From Scleroderma bovista (taxonomy: Eukaryota; Basidiomycota; Agaricomycetes; Boletales; Sclerodermataceae): DNA of 64,000 nucleotides. A program made the position numbers and the translations under genes. The stretch lies in NCBI GenBank assembly GCA_037178675.1, contig JAYMGJ010000119.1, positions 186,001 to 250,000 of the forward strand, read 5' to 3'. The stretch's first letter is position 1. Each line of letters begins with the position of its first letter. The notes beneath the pieces were generated by a model. It saw only the letters and a program-made list of their open reading frames with translations, was not told where the DNA came from and made no database searches. Below, piece after piece: positions 35,883 through 47,685 of the stretch.

Positions 35883-36795
35883 TTGTGATAGGAAGTGGAA
35901 GTTGAGATTTCCCTCCTGGAGGTCGAAAACGAACAAACGATGGCGCTTGTGTCGACAGTGGCGTTGTCCAGCACTGCACAGCTGTGGCTCGGACGGTTCA
36001 TGACTGCAACTGTACTCGTGGACGTGCGAGTATGTTTGTTCTTACTCCGTCATTCTGCTGCAGAGGGGGCGGATATGTTAGCATACCATGTGCTGGGCGA
36101 GCTGGCCATGGGACGGGCTTCCACAATCGTGCGTGCCAGTGATGGGCTCTTGTGCACTCATATGCCTTGTTGACCCATTCAGCATAGGCACACCCGAGGT
36201 CGCGCAACTTGCTGCCAATATCTCAGCTATCTATGGGAGTTCAAGCTTCAAGCATCGGCTTTACTCCTGTATCCATAGGCACTGTATGTTATATCGATCA
36301 TCAGTTGCGTACCTGCATTCTTGCTTATAGTACTTACGACCACCCACTGTTTTAGTTGTCCTGACACCAGCAGGGGTTCCCTGTGACGCACTTCTATGAG
36401 CATACAGGGAGGAGCGAGATTCCACTTCCGTTATATTTCTATTGGCTGACTAGGGACTTTCCAGTCGCTGATCCAATGTATCACAACAGCGGTTCGTTAT
36501 CCTCAACCACGCCCCCAAATTATCTTTACAACAAAATGTCGTGGCACACGACGCTAGCGACAAGCCAGGGTAACGATTTATTCCAGGTCCGCACCATCTG
36601 CGAGGTACAAGTATGTTCTGTCCTCTTGGTCACCTGTCTTATTATGATGCTCGATGTGGATGCCTCAATCCAGTTCGCCACGCTGCTGACTTTGATCTCC
36701 CCACCAGGAGTAGTCTCGAGGATATGGAATCTGGATTGATCCTAGCTGTGACGATGGCGATCAAGCTTTGCTACCCCGAGTCAACGAAGGGGTAA
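35883..36795. other. Upstream DNA of NWD2, duplicated
   Basis: Reverse-complement counterpart of about 2540-3323, with several indels. ORFs at 35,895-36,173 and 36,383-36,739 are not kept open in the other arm, so they are unlikely to be genes. The stretch probably contains the NWD promoter. Confidence 0.55.
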
Positions 36796-37198
36796 TATAT
36801 CTTGATTTTTATGTTTTCCACAACGCCTAGGCATTGTCGAGAAATTAAATCTATTGCTTGCATAGATGGAAAGACAGACTAGGCTACAGTGCTACAGAGA
36901 TGCTTCGTGTTGAGCCTGGTCATAATGCCCACTCGTGCTCTGAAAAACAGTTAGTCGTGCTCCTAACGTTGCTCTAAGGCGCATCAGGAAAGTTTGCAAA
37001 TATTTATTGAATGACCGTTTTGCGGTCGTAAACATGATTTGAGCCCTCCTTTCTTCGCGCCTCCGAGACCCTCGGCGCTGTGGAAGAAGCTTTTGTTAAG
37101 CGCCCAGGTTTTCCTCACACCATCAGACCAGCGTTGAACTGGGCGGCAATATATCAGCCAAGTTGTTCAGCAACGAGCTCTCCTGTCTAGCCTCGGAC
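36796..37198. other. Intergenic, promoter side of the DHHC gene
   Basis: AT-rich near 36,800-36,860, otherwise featureless. It spans the space between the duplication edge and the start of the DHHC gene. Confidence 0.45.
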
Positions 37199-38753
37199 AT
37201 GCCAAATCCTCTCCTCTCCTTCCACGACCGCTGGCAGCCTCACACAGCAGCCCCAAACCAATCCGCCACGGACGACTCATCAGATGATGAAGTTGATGAA
37301 CAGCAGAAGGGTTGGATGCGCCATCTTCCACTGTGCTGTACGTCTCAATCAGCATCTGTGACACCGGTCTCTCTCGCTCATGCTCATCATCCTGCGCCGG
37401 TGAAACGGCTACATAGTTCTGGTCACTCTGATGGTCGTCCCACAACCTTCCGTCCTCATCGTCCTCGTCAATCATTACCTCCGTACCTTGCACACTCCCA
37501 TCACGTTCCTTATCCATCTATGCATCTCATATACCCTCACGTTCCTATCTTTTTCATCGCTCATCGTCTGTGTCGCTCGCGATCCTGGCCCGGTTAGTAG
37601 CGTCGGCAAACCCACGAGTGTTGAAGACGCAGGGCCAGGGCGAGGACGGGACGACCTCGGCTTAAGAGAAGCTCTGATGGCGCCGATGGACGTGGATGAC
37701 AATGGCGACGATCTGTTTTCGCCAGTGAAGTGGTGTCGGAAGTGTTGGGCTCCCAAACCGGAGCGTACCCACCACTGTAGTCTCTGTGGTCGGTGTGTAC
37801 TTAAGATGGGTGAGTGCCACCGTCCTGTTTTCGTGGGCGTGGGCGGATAGTTCTCGCATGCTCATCGCGATCGCAATTGGGACAGACCATCATTGCCCGT
37901 GGTTAGGATCTAGATGTGTGGTGAGTACGGTCGTGCAGTGCTCTAGAGTTATGCCGAGTCCGCTAACTTTTGTGTGGCAATTGGTTTCTACAGGGCTATC
38001 GGACCTACCCTTCGTTTTTCCATTTCATCACTTCCATAACTCTCCTTTCTACCCACGTCGCCATTTTCGCAGGCAGTGCGTTCTGGTGGTCGTTTAATAA
38101 CCCTGAGTTGACATTAGTGAGTAAGACAACGTATTTGTCTTCTGTTCTTCGTTGGTTGACGAATTATTCGATTAGGACGAAACTACCCCCCTCCACGAGC
38201 TCTTCCTACTCGCCGTTGGCGCCGTATTCAGTATTGTCATGGGTTCCTTTACAATATATCACATGTATCTCATCTCGTACGTGCCAAAGTACTCCGAACA
38301 AGCCTATACCCTCTGACGTACGTCACCATGTATCCAGCACGAACCAAACCACTCTAGAGAGCCTTTCCCCATTCCTGTTGCTTCGATATCTCCCCCCTCT
38401 CCCACCCACTCTCCGGCTGTCCGATCCTCCGCTGGAGCACGAACTATCTTATAACCAACGACGACTTATACGCAAAGCGCACAGCGCTGTGAAATTATAC
38501 GACCTCGGATGGCGAAGAAACTGGGCGCAGGTGTTCGGATGGAGCAGACCGAGAGGATGGATACCCTGCATTTTTTATGGTGGCGCAAGGTGTGTATCTT
38601 CCATACGTTTCTCGTATTCGTTTCCTTGCGAGTCTCAAACGTTCATTTGCATACAGCCAGGGAAATGGACGAAGGTTTCCGCGAAATCCTCGTGCGGAGG
38701 ATATGTTGAATAGGCTTGCGGATGCTCTCGCTACGGTGGACAAGGACGCATGA
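37199..38753 (+). CDS. DHHC-type protein S-palmitoyltransferase
   Basis: Transfers palmitate from CoA to protein cysteines in Golgi or other membranes. Starts MPNPLLSFHDRW at 37199. After a first intron ending near 37,414 come two membrane spans (VTLMVVPQPSVLIVLV and a stretch around ITFLIHLCISYTLTFLSF). Then the cysteine-rich domain: KWCRKCWAPKPERTHHC, SLCGRCVLKM, and DHHCPW, whose first Asp codon is split by an intron (about 37,808-37,892). Next comes GSRCVGYRTYPSFFHF, where Gly-Tyr is formed by splicing, then two more membrane spans, ISTNQTTLESLSP (the TTxE motif) and a cytosolic tail ending ALATVDKDA, stop TGA at 38751. The order matches the Pfa/Akr-less group, with four spans and a DHHC-CRD between spans 2 and 3. 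It looks complete. A decayed copy of its 5' part lies at about 39,700-39,960. Confidence 0.85.
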
Positions 38754-39699
38754 GCTGTGCATTGGACATGTGTGTATTTCGTCCTAATTTATTTACTTTC
38801 TAGTGTCCTTGTTTTGTACCTACATAGTGAGTGGGATTTTGATACCTTTGGCAAGGTACATACACTGGAAAACTGGCGCTGAAAGTAAATCGGGACCATT
38901 TACCAAGTGTGCCAGTACTGAGATGAATATTGGATTTATTCCGAGGTTCCAGTGCTGATCAACTGTTTTTGCGCATTCGTGAAGTGAGTAGGGTGGCCCA
39001 ACGACCATTCGTAGTCTTGTAGACGGTATAGAAGCCGCTGCGACCAAATCCACCTATTCGATGATTATAAAACAGGAAGTCGTTGTTCTCGCCCGAATGA
39101 AGAGGTGAAATGGAGAAGAAACGCATTGACGAAACGGATGCTTCACTCCCTGTTCGGTTCGAATTCCGCGACATAGGGTGTTCATTCTAGCACTTTGGTT
39201 AGAGCGCGAGGCCGGGTATGGAAATTGGAAGGTGGGTTTGGGAGGGACAGCTAAAGAGAAAGCACCAAACAAAAACGAGCGCCGATCTGTCATATGAAAG
39301 TGGAGCATGTGGGCCTGCAAACATACCAGGCGGCCTCTTATTAATGCCTTGAGCTGATTCGGGGACTAGATGAACATGTGGCGCTCTTACTACCCTCTGT
39401 CAATAGATCTTTCCCCCGACAATATGCTAAGGGATGAGTCCAAAGTCGTGGCCGTGCTGTGGTTCCCGGAAGTCCTGCATGAAGAAACCCAGCATACGGA
39501 CAACCATGGGGTAAGGTGTCGTCCCTGTCCAGAGCGGCTTGCTCAACATTTAGCAAAATCTGCCAGATGCTGGGACCGTGGGGGGTTCGTAATCAACCTT
39601 TTCCAATGGCGGGAGCAAGGTCATCGTGATTTGGACGCCTTCCTTCATGGCCGCTACAAACCGCGCACACGATCAATGAATTTCAATTTACCGACTCGG
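38754..39699. other. Intergenic
   Basis: Short minus-strand ORFs (38,820-39,053; 39,054-39,320) and a plus-strand ORF from 39,370 have no recognised domain. A tRNA-like A-box string near 39,195 has no matching B box. Confidence 0.45.
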
Positions 39700-39960
39700 A
39701 AGGTACCTTCGACCCCTCTTGATGCAGGGTACTCTTCTGTAACTTTGCATATGCAAACCGTCTCCTCTCCTTTAGTGATCGCTTGTGACTTACCTCCGCA
39801 ACTCAAAACTGGCAAACAACTTATCAGATATCAAGATGAAGAGAAGAAGGGTTGTATGTGTTACCTTCCACTATGCTGCACATCGCATTCTACTCTTGTT
39901 CGTTTAGACGGTGCAAAGTCGTTTTTGCTACCGTTGCTGTGTGAGAATGGGACTATGGGA
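39700..39960 (+). pseudogene. Decayed fragment of the DHHC gene 5' end
   Basis: The sequence around 39,768-39,900 resembles exon 1 of the DHHC gene. The encoded KKGCMCYLPLCCTSHST parallels QKGWMRHLPLCCTSQSA at about 37,305-37,360. The preceding CTCCTTTAGTGATCGCT parallels the codons for LLSFHDRW. The rest has diverged. A possible remnant of the Cys-rich block (RPRHTCHYCLLLYGC) follows near 39,985-40,040. There is no intact catalytic motif. Confidence 0.5.
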
Positions 39961-40298
39961 CTATGACAGTAATAAATATTGTCACTCCCGACCCCGTCAC
40001 ACTTGTCACTATTGTTTGTTACTCTACGGTTGTCCAGGTGTAAGAGGACTGTACGCGTCGTTTGTATTGATCTGTGCCACTCGTCGGATACCCTCAGCGG
40101 TATGGCAAAAGGACATTTATAACCCGGGAATCCTATAGTACATACAGGGCTCAACGAATACTATACATTGAGGCGACGAGTGGTCATTTTGACCATTTGT
40201 TCACGAATAGCGACAAATCGACGAGTTGCGATTGAGTTCTGTTTCAAATGCAGAGGAAAGGTAAGAAGTATGAGTGACATACTGGCCGAATACTGACC
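39961..40298. other. Intergenic
   Basis: 3' flank of the FunK1-like gene and remnants after the DHHC fragment. No supported gene. Confidence 0.4.
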
Positions 40299-42856
40299 TC
40301 AATCATCATTATTCAGAGACCTCTTCTTACTCTGTGACTGCGATCCCGACGGCCCTGCCCTATTCCCAAGTAGCGGCGTCTCCAAGTGTCCTTTCCTCAA
40401 TAACGCTGCGAACTCGGCACGAGCCCTCTCAAGTTCTTCTGTCGACGGTGGGCCATCCATTGTCCCATCAATCCCATCTCTCATTTCTTTGATGATGTCC
40501 ACTACCGCCCTGTATGTCGTAGGCGTCGGGGGCTGTCTCACCACATTTCGATGTACGTCTTCCACCTCCTGCCAAGCAAATAATTTGATGAGGTCCCGGA
40601 AGCCTCGAATGACCGAGTCATGCTTGGCAAAGTAAGGGCTCAAGAATGCAGTGAATTGTAACCTCTGGAACGTGATCCCAATCTTCTGCCACGCCACATC
40701 TCTAGTTGATTCGGAATGGAGCCCAGGACATGACCAGCAGGGGGGCTTATCTTGGGCATTCGAGCTACTGCTAGCAGCAGCGGGTGTGGGGGGGATGGAT
40801 GGCATTTTGGGGGTAGTATTCCCTACGCTAGCGGCGCCTTTGCTCCTTCGTGATTTCGAGGTTACGTTGGCATTGCTCGGTGCCTCCAGTTTGATGCGTT
40901 TCGTGGACGAACTTAGGTGAGGTGGCTTTTCAAAGTCTCCGCACTTGAATCTTCTCTTGTTGAAGGGTCCATCCATGTTGATGCAGAAGACCCACATGAC
41001 CCACACCAACGCTTCCAAATCATGCAGTACGGAGTGCCCGGTGAACTCTCCAGCCCACGAAAGCTCTGCTTCCCATGCCATGATTTGCACTGCCTGGAAA
41101 GGGAAGGTACCCTGTAAAGTTTGAAATAAGTGAACCGCTAGTACAGCAACTAATGTAAAGAATACTCACCGTGACGACACATGAGTTATCTCTCTGTCTG
41201 GACATGGCATCACTGCAGTCCACGCCATATCCCCAGTCACCGAGTAATCCTGTCCGTCGGGGGTACCAGTCCGGTCCCTTGTCTTCTGGCCAGTCTGGCA
41301 CAACGTACTCCGGCTCCGGCTTAGGGATCCGTAACCAGACATTCGTATCGCTGATGTCACTCTGAAGGACCTTCCTACGGATGTAGCCATTGAAATGGCC
41401 TAGCAAAAAGGATCCTATTAGCACTGGTCCAGCCCATTGCCGGCATTGGAAACATACCAACTAAGACACCCATCATAGCATTGAAAAATTCCCTCGCACA
41501 AGAAAACCAGGCAATTCCTATCCCACACTCAGCAAATGCTGCCCTCAAATGTAGTCGGTCCTCGAAATCTGCGCCCTCTGGTATCGAAACCGTGGGTGGA
41601 AGACCGAGCAACATCCTGGTGGTTTCTGGCACCGGAGTTCCAGATCCATTTGATCGTTGCACCTCATCCCAGCACACCAGTGTAGGAATGCCATTGAGAG
41701 CGCCATCATATTTGATTTCTTCGAAGAGGGGGTTGTCGAAGACGTGGTATGAGTCTTCTTCGCCAAATATCGCTGCGTAATCGTTACCTCTAACTTCAAC
41801 AGCAAATTCCGCGTCTTCGCGTGACTTGTCCTGGAGGAGGCGATGGAGGGTGATATCATTGGCCCATGTTCTTGGCAGCCAACAGTCTTTCAAGATGTAG
41901 TAACGATGCTGTGCGTCCTCAGCCAGCCAAATTCGAGTGCCTCTGCCCTTGAGGCCGTATGCCATGAAAATGGGGCGAATCAGCGTGAAAGTTGTGACCT
42001 CGACAGGCTTGATGTCACCGTCTCCCGGAAATTCTACCCTGTTTCCATGCAATGTCACTTGCTTGCATCGACAATTCTCTATTACCATGTCTGTCACCCA
42101 GGGATCATAGCCTAGCCAAAGAGAGTCACCAACAGATATTGTGAGTAGGAGGCGAATGAAAAGTTCGGGGTGAAGATCAATGTCGACAGGGGGTGACACT
42201 CGTGCACCTCCCCTCGTATATTGGAAGATGGTGAGGAGGCTGCCGCAGAGAGAGAAAGCGAGGTAGTAGGAACGATCGACCTGCTTCCACATACAAAACA
42301 AGGCAATCTCGGATGTCTGCATACGTGCCGAACTGCAGAGTGAAGTGGAAGCAGTATACTTGACCTCACAGGATGTGGCGATTTCTTCGAAGGTGATGGG
42401 TTTTTCGGCCATCTTGTCAGCCAGGTCGACGGGAACGACAAGGAGGTCAGGCTTGCGTAAACCGTGCACCAGGGTGTTTGGAGAGCTGACCCATTTACGC
42501 AAAATTTGAACGTTCCGCAACTCGTGGTCGTCCGGAAACTCATCTTTCACTATCGCCATAGCCTGGTTTCAAGAGAACCGGTCATAGTCTGAAATCACAT
42601 ATAAAGTGCGTCATACCTTCTCCACCAGACCATTCAGCCATTCAACCTTTGCAGCCTGCACCGCCGCATCATCCTTTGGTACATCCTTGGAATGGAGACC
42701 ACCATCCTTCCATACATCCTTATCTCCAGCTCCACGGACGTATGTTCCATCTGCTTCAAGGTGCGCCACGATTCTCTCAAAAACGTAACTAGTAAACGCA
42801 GAGGGAAGCCCTTTCCGTATCCATTCCTCGATATCATCGAGTTGTGGCTCAATCAT
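40299..42856 (-). CDS. FunK1-type fungal protein kinase, with altered catalytic loop
   Basis: FunK1 kinases are a lineage-expanded family of multicellular fungi, of unknown substrates. Starts MIEPQLDDIEEWIRKGL at 42856. Exon 2 begins AMAIVKDEFPDDHELRN (near 42,561). Motifs: ILRKWVSSPNTLVHGLRKPD, KYTASTSLC, a VAIK-like lysine in YYILKDCW, then GHFNGYIRRKVLQSDISDTNVWL as catalytic loop, GDWGYGVD at the DFG site, and FTGHSVLHDLEALVWVMW, the typical H-x-x-x-H-D-L-E-S/A-L motif. Usual members read HRDIS in the loop; here it is QSDIS, so the conserved His-Arg is lost although the Asp and Asn remain. The C-terminal part adds a Ser/Pro/Lys-rich segment with KRIKLE and KKR signals and ends KKRSLNNDD at 40299. 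About 780 aa. Catalytic activity is uncertain. Confidence 0.82.
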
Positions 42857-43288
42857 GCAGTTTACCTCGTTGCGTAAGTGCTTTCGTATATCTTCCTGTC
42901 AGGTCTCCACACTTTCGGCGGCAGAGAGAAAAGAAGAAAGCTTGAAAACAAATAAACTATTGCAGTAACAAACACTAATGGCAAGACAATAGCACTCACA
43001 GATAGGCGGAGTTTTTTTTGTTTTACGGACATAACTGACTAAAAATGGAGATCAGCGAGGTTTTGACCCTCTGGACAGTAAAACTCACCGACATCGAAAT
43101 GGTTAGACCAGCTGATCAGGGACGAAGGCGTTAGTCTGGTGACCAGACTGTTGAAAGGGTAGTAGTACGTGGCAAAATGTCGATAGACAGTCATAGAGCG
43201 CAGATTCCACGGTCAGGTGATGGGTAACCATAATAGGTCACGTGCATACAGGATGACTTTGAATTTTGAATATGCTAAGTATTACTTG
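42857..43288. other. Intergenic
   Basis: Upstream of the FunK1-like gene; contains a poly-T run near 43,011-43,022. No gene. Confidence 0.45.
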
Positions 43289-44130
43289 AATGCAAAGACG
43301 GTGGTGGACGCTCGACTATGTCACGCGCATGTCCCAGGTAAGTCGTTTCGCATTCTTGCGCCTGACCAACTTTTATCTGCTCGATATTGAGTCTTCCGCG
43401 TCGACGTTGACGCCTAAGAGTCCATTTGGACGATCTGCGCGTTTGGTGAGTGGCTCGGACAACACCAGTAAGTCGTTATTTTGCGTTCTTCGACTTCGAC
43501 GCATATACTGACTACATACCTCCACCCAGCAGCGCTTCATTGACTCGTGTCGAGTCAACGCTGCTGCCGCTAGTTGTGTCGTCCATGTCGCCGTCTTGTC
43601 CGTCATCACCGTCATCGCCATCACCAGCCTTGTCACCCTCAATGCTCGCCGCAACCCATTCATCTGCGCCCAACGCCTCGTCTCTGCTCTCGACTCGTTC
43701 AAGGACGAAACTTCAACTTGCGGTCCTGATTGGTACATTCATCGGTACGTATACATCAACGTCACCTGTACTGACGCTTCTCCATAGAATGGTGTGCTTG
43801 AACAACTTGATTTCGTGCACAACAGGTGAGTCTGGCGGTTCGACCACTTTTGACACGTTCTGACTTTCTGGATCGTGTCTGCAGCTCTATTCGCGTCTGT
43901 TCTAAAGCTTGGGACGCCTCTGTGCCCACTCGACACATCCGTATGGCTCCTGACGCCATCCGTCTCGTCCACGCCGCATTTTGCATCTCCAGCACCCAGG
44001 TATGTGCTCGCACTAACGCGATTACGAGTGCATCTGGTACGTTCTGGGTGTCCATGCGCTCGACTCCACGGTCCAGATTACCATCCGTTGTGCGTCATGA
44101 TTGTGAGGCTCTTCCCCCCAAATACTGAGG
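43289..44130 (+). CDS. Possible spliced gene of unknown function
   Basis: Several GT-AG junctions could join short open exons: MQRRWWTLDYVTRMSQ at 43289, then SSASTLTPKSPFGRSARL, then a long open exon at about 43,528-43,740 that is Ser/Pro-rich in one frame and hydrophobic (VLSVITVIAITSLV) in another. I recognise no domain and cannot fix the frame, so both the existence and the frame of this gene are doubtful. Confidence 0.2.
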
Positions 44131-44562
44131 AAGACCCCGCGTCATTTATTAGGCTAGCGCGGTCCGTGCAGTGGCTGCTCCGTTCATGTGTTCCACAATT
44201 ACACTGATTACCGAAGAACTGGAGTTCCCCTTTAACCCGAACATGCATTTAGAGGGGTCTACAGACCGCCATAATACCTTTTGGAACTCACTAAAGTTAG
44301 AATCGACCGAATACGTTATTCGGATCATTGGGCGCTGAGTCTGATGAGATGTAATGGAAACTTTGTTTCGATCGGGTTCGTGAGCAGTTCCCATCAGAAG
44401 GTATATGTATGTACACCATTTCGTTGTCAAGTGGTCTCGTAATGTGCTGATGGCCCGACTAGTAGGGCAGCGGCCGTATCGCCGAAATGCCCGCCCAGAA
44501 GATAAAAGGACGACCGGTTTGTGTCAATTCTCCCAGACCAAACACTACACACTGCTCTCAAC
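44131..44562. promoter_or_regulatory. Upstream region of small unknown protein 1
   Basis: Contains GATAAAAGGA at 44,501-44,510, a TATA-like element 62 nt before the ATG at 44,563. Its paralogue has the same element at nearly the same distance. Confidence 0.5.
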
Positions 44563-45147
44563 ATGCTCGATACCTGCCCTCTTTCTGCTGGCGTTTACAA
44601 GATCACAGCCAAAACCGGTCCTGTCGGTGCCGGTACCTGCGGCAATCGTGTCGTGGTCAAAGATGCATCGGTAGGTCCTAGTTGGTTTCCACTGCTTCTG
44701 GTGAAAGTCACAATACACCACCAGATCTTTTTCATAATGCAAAATCGATACGGGCCAGGAAACTGCACCTACTCGTTATTTGCCAACGACGATAAGGGAG
44801 TGCTCGATATAAACGATAATTTAGTCATTGAAGATAATCCATCTGTTAATGAGTGGATTATCACGGCACACCGAGAAAACACCTACGTGTGAGCATCCAT
44901 TTGTTGACTGTACTACGAGTATTCCTGACACCACCCCCCCATGGCAGCATTATGAAGAAGGGTACTGAACTTGGTTGGACTGATCCAGGAGGTCCACGGA
45001 ACTGCGAACATCAGGTAAAATCTTCTCCACCTTCTACCTGATGATGCTGTCATTTATACCCGATTTCAGTTGCATCTTAGTACTGTGGACCTGGATGATG
45101 ATAACATCCCTGTACAGCATAAATTCTTCATTGTGCATGTGGACTAA
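44563..45147 (+). CDS. Small Cys-containing protein 1, unknown family (pair member)
   Basis: Exons 44563-44888, 44948-45014 and 45070-45147 encode about 156 aa starting MLDTCPLSAGVYKITAKTG. No signal peptide. Features shared with the gene at 45443-46026: G-x-Y-x-I near the start, a CG-x-x-VVV strand, a VGP turn, an NC-x-Y-x-x strand, W-x-IT-x-H before intron 1, and GWTDPGG-x-x-x-C-x-x-Q before intron 2. Both introns fall at equivalent codons and phases. The repeating short hydrophobic strands suggest an all-beta, perhaps beta-trefoil-like, fold as in small agaric lectins or protease inhibitors, but I cannot place the family. Convergent with its paralogue. Confidence 0.65.
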
Positions 45148-45442
45148 ATTCGTCATACGAAGGAAGATGATATGTCTGTGTCTGTGGTGCAAGATCTGTC
45201 TGTCTATGTAGTTTATCAGTGTCTGTTGTCTGTGGGTACTTACTATTCAGTATGAGGTTTGAAAATCCAAGTGTAGCTCATGTCCTGATGATGCTCTGAA
45301 CAAGGAATCCACTTTCCAGAAATGCATTTATCTCACTGAATTTTCGTACTAAAAAAATACTAACAACACATTGTTCCTACAGACTCGTTGATGTTACATC
45401 ACACACCCCTACTTGTCTTGGACTTGGTTCACAACAATCACA

Positions 45443-46026
45443 TTACCCAAATTTGAACAACTGTGTGTAGTGAATGGGGCTTGTCAAAGGAGTGAGGGCA
45501 ATCTGGAATACATATTAAAGGCATGATCCACAACTAACATACAATAGATATACCTGACGGTCACAACCAGGTGCACCTCCTGGGTCAGTCCACGCGAGCG
45601 AAGAGTCGCCGTTGAAGAGAATGCTGAAATAAAGGGCACGTAAGTCACTCCTGCCATGATGTCGAGCATTGGACGCAGAAAGACTCACGTGAAACCGTTG
45701 AGGTCTGGATGGAATGTGATCACCCAGTACCCGGAAGGATCCTTGTAGGATCCGAGTAAGCTTTGACCTGCGCACGGCCCGATATATCCACACTTGACCT
45801 GCATCTGGTAGTGGCAGTCCGGCTCTGCCACGTCTAAGGTGAGTGTGACCTGTGTGCTATGCTTCAGGATGGTCATTTGCTCTTGTGCTGTGGGACCTAC
45901 ATCTGCCTTGACATTGTGAAGGACCACAACCTCCCCACAGACTCCTGAGGGACAGGTGTTGACGCCAGTGTCATCAGAGGCATAGATAGTATAGGTGCCA
46001 GGGGAAGGGTTGCAGGGCACGGACAT
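45443..46026 (-). CDS. Small Cys-containing protein 2, unknown family (pair member)
   Basis: Starts MSVPCNPSPGTYTIYASDD at 46026. Exon 1 runs to GYWVITFHPDLNGF (donor near 45,690). Exon 2 encodes TILFNGDSSLAWTDPGG and ends at DRQ. By analogy with the paralogue a second intron joins it to IALTPLTSPIHYTQLFKFG, stop at 45443; without that splice it would end at 45515. It has no signal peptide and more cysteines than copy 1. It was made by an inverted duplication with the gene at 44563. Its function is not recognised; a small beta-fold cytosolic protein is likely. Confidence 0.65.
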
Positions 46027-46080
46027 GATGAAGGTGATGGGTAGAGTGTTGGCTCTAGGTAATCACTCACAGAGGGCCGC

Positions 46081-46090
46081 CTTTTTATCC
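46081..46090 (-). promoter_or_regulatory. TATA-like element of small protein 2
   Basis: GGATAAAAAG on the minus strand, about 55-64 nt upstream of the ATG at 46026. It matches the placement of GATAAAAGGA before the paralogue. Confidence 0.5.
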
Positions 46091-47685
46091 ACTGGCCGGT
46101 GCCATTTGGTCATGTATGCGTGGCTGCCACCCCCATTCAATGGGATGCCAAACTGAGATATAACGTACGTGCATTCTCGGCTGAGTGCACATACTCCATG
46201 ACATCCTATCGCTCATAAAATTCCTTCTACGGGGCAGACCTGGACCACTTTATGTTCAACTGATTTTTCACTTCGGACCATAAGAACAAGCTCCGTTTCC
46301 CCTGACTAGAAACAGCACAATATCTATGGTCAACAATTTCGTATACACGAGCGCAACGAGGCGTAATAGGACCTGTAGACTTACACTAAATGTCACATTG
46401 TCGGCATTATAGCCCAAGCCAGACTAGCTTTGCAGCTGGAATGATGCCTTTGTCTCCACCGAGCCGATTTAGTTCACGCAAGTAACGTGAAAGTGCGGTC
46501 ACCTGGTACAGATTGATACCTTCGATTGGGATGTACAAAGACCTATCGTGAGAGCGCGTACTAACCCATTGAAAGCCTTTAGCTACGTGACAGACGTTGA
46601 GGGAGCTCCGAGCACCACCGGTAGCCAGTTTCCCGCTGTTCCGGAAATCCTACTATGCGCATGTGATCCGTTTGGGTTCGGTTCGGTTACGATGGAATTC
46701 CGAGACTTGTGCTTCCACGAGACTGACAAGATGCATTCGCGTACCGTTCAAGCATATGGATTCACGGTCAGTGCTTTGCATACCACGAGGATGAATTGAT
46801 CGTTCGATGGTGAGCCCAAGTTTGTTTCCTGCATTATTAGTAACGATAACATTTTGATTTTGCGTTATTCCTTTTGCGGCGACCACTGGAATGCTTAGGA
46901 TAAAGATCAAAGCTTTGTTGGCCAAAAATCATGGGACCTTTGATGATTCCGATTATGGCGCCATGTTGGTAGTCAGACTCATCCATGGACCTGATGCATA
47001 CGGTTAATGGAGACTAACGCTACTATGCGTCTCAGTGCTCAACAAAGCTCTGTAATTTTGAGCATGCCAAATAGAAGGACGGGACTAACCTTCGAAACAC
47101 ATGCGAACTACTGACTCGCACAGTAAAATGTAAAGACGGGCGATGCGTACCTTCGTAGTACGCCCCGACCACTACTAAGCACAGATGAGAGATTGAAAAT
47201 AATACCGAGTACGTCAGAAACTGCGTGAAAATCTGGGCGCTCACCTGTGACCCCAACTGCACATAGGCACACGGCAACCACTGGCAGGCGACATGTGTGC
47301 CATTCGGCTGTTCTGATACACCTCAAGCTCGTAATACCGCCAGTGTCGGTATTAGCGTTGGTCGCTGATGATTGCGATGCTGATCGAGGCCGTGGACCGG
47401 GGTCATGGGCACGGTCAGAGGAGCCGCCTAAACAGCAGACATAGCACCTCATGGCGGAACGTCCGAACTGTGAGTTAGTTATTACCCAGGCTTGGATCCG
47501 CATAGGAGGAAGAGAGTGGCATCGCATTCAGCGATAATTCGGCATCGAGAGACGTTTTGCGCACGCAGTCTCCGGAGTGAAAGGTTCTCGGGTCTCTTGT
47601 GGGAAGCTGTGGACATGAAGTAATATTAATACCCTCATGCTTCTGAGATGCCATCAGAGAACTTTTCGGTGATGAACAAGGTGTC
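46091..47685. other. Accessory intergenic stretch
   Basis: Short ORFs only. A minus-strand one at 46,653-46,925 starts MANKALIFILSIPVVAAKG, a hydrophobic start like a signal peptide, but the rest is short and unknown. A minus-strand ORF at 47,108-47,527 is Ser/Arg-rich and has possible splice sites (donor near 47,245, acceptor near 47,177). No family is recognised in either. Confidence 0.35.

Larger units (their letters stand above)
30400..36795 (-). repeat. Right arm of the large inverted duplication
   Basis: Reverse-complement partner of 2540-9010, covering NWD2 and about 900 bp upstream. Exons 2, 4 and 5 have identical lengths in the two arms (48, 51 and 196 nt). Exon 6 differs by 9 nt, exon 3 by 72 nt and exon 7 by two WD repeats. 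About 21.5 kb of unrelated genes lies between the arms. Confidence 0.8.

Noticed and set aside
36383..36739. 118-codon ORF upstream of NWD2
   Set aside because: The homologous DNA in the left arm (2,540-2,900) is not open in the same frame, so it is not conserved as protein.
39180..39260. tRNA gene, from the A-box-like TGGTTAGAGCG string
   Set aside because: No B box (GGTTCRANTCC) at the right distance and no cloverleaf could be drawn.
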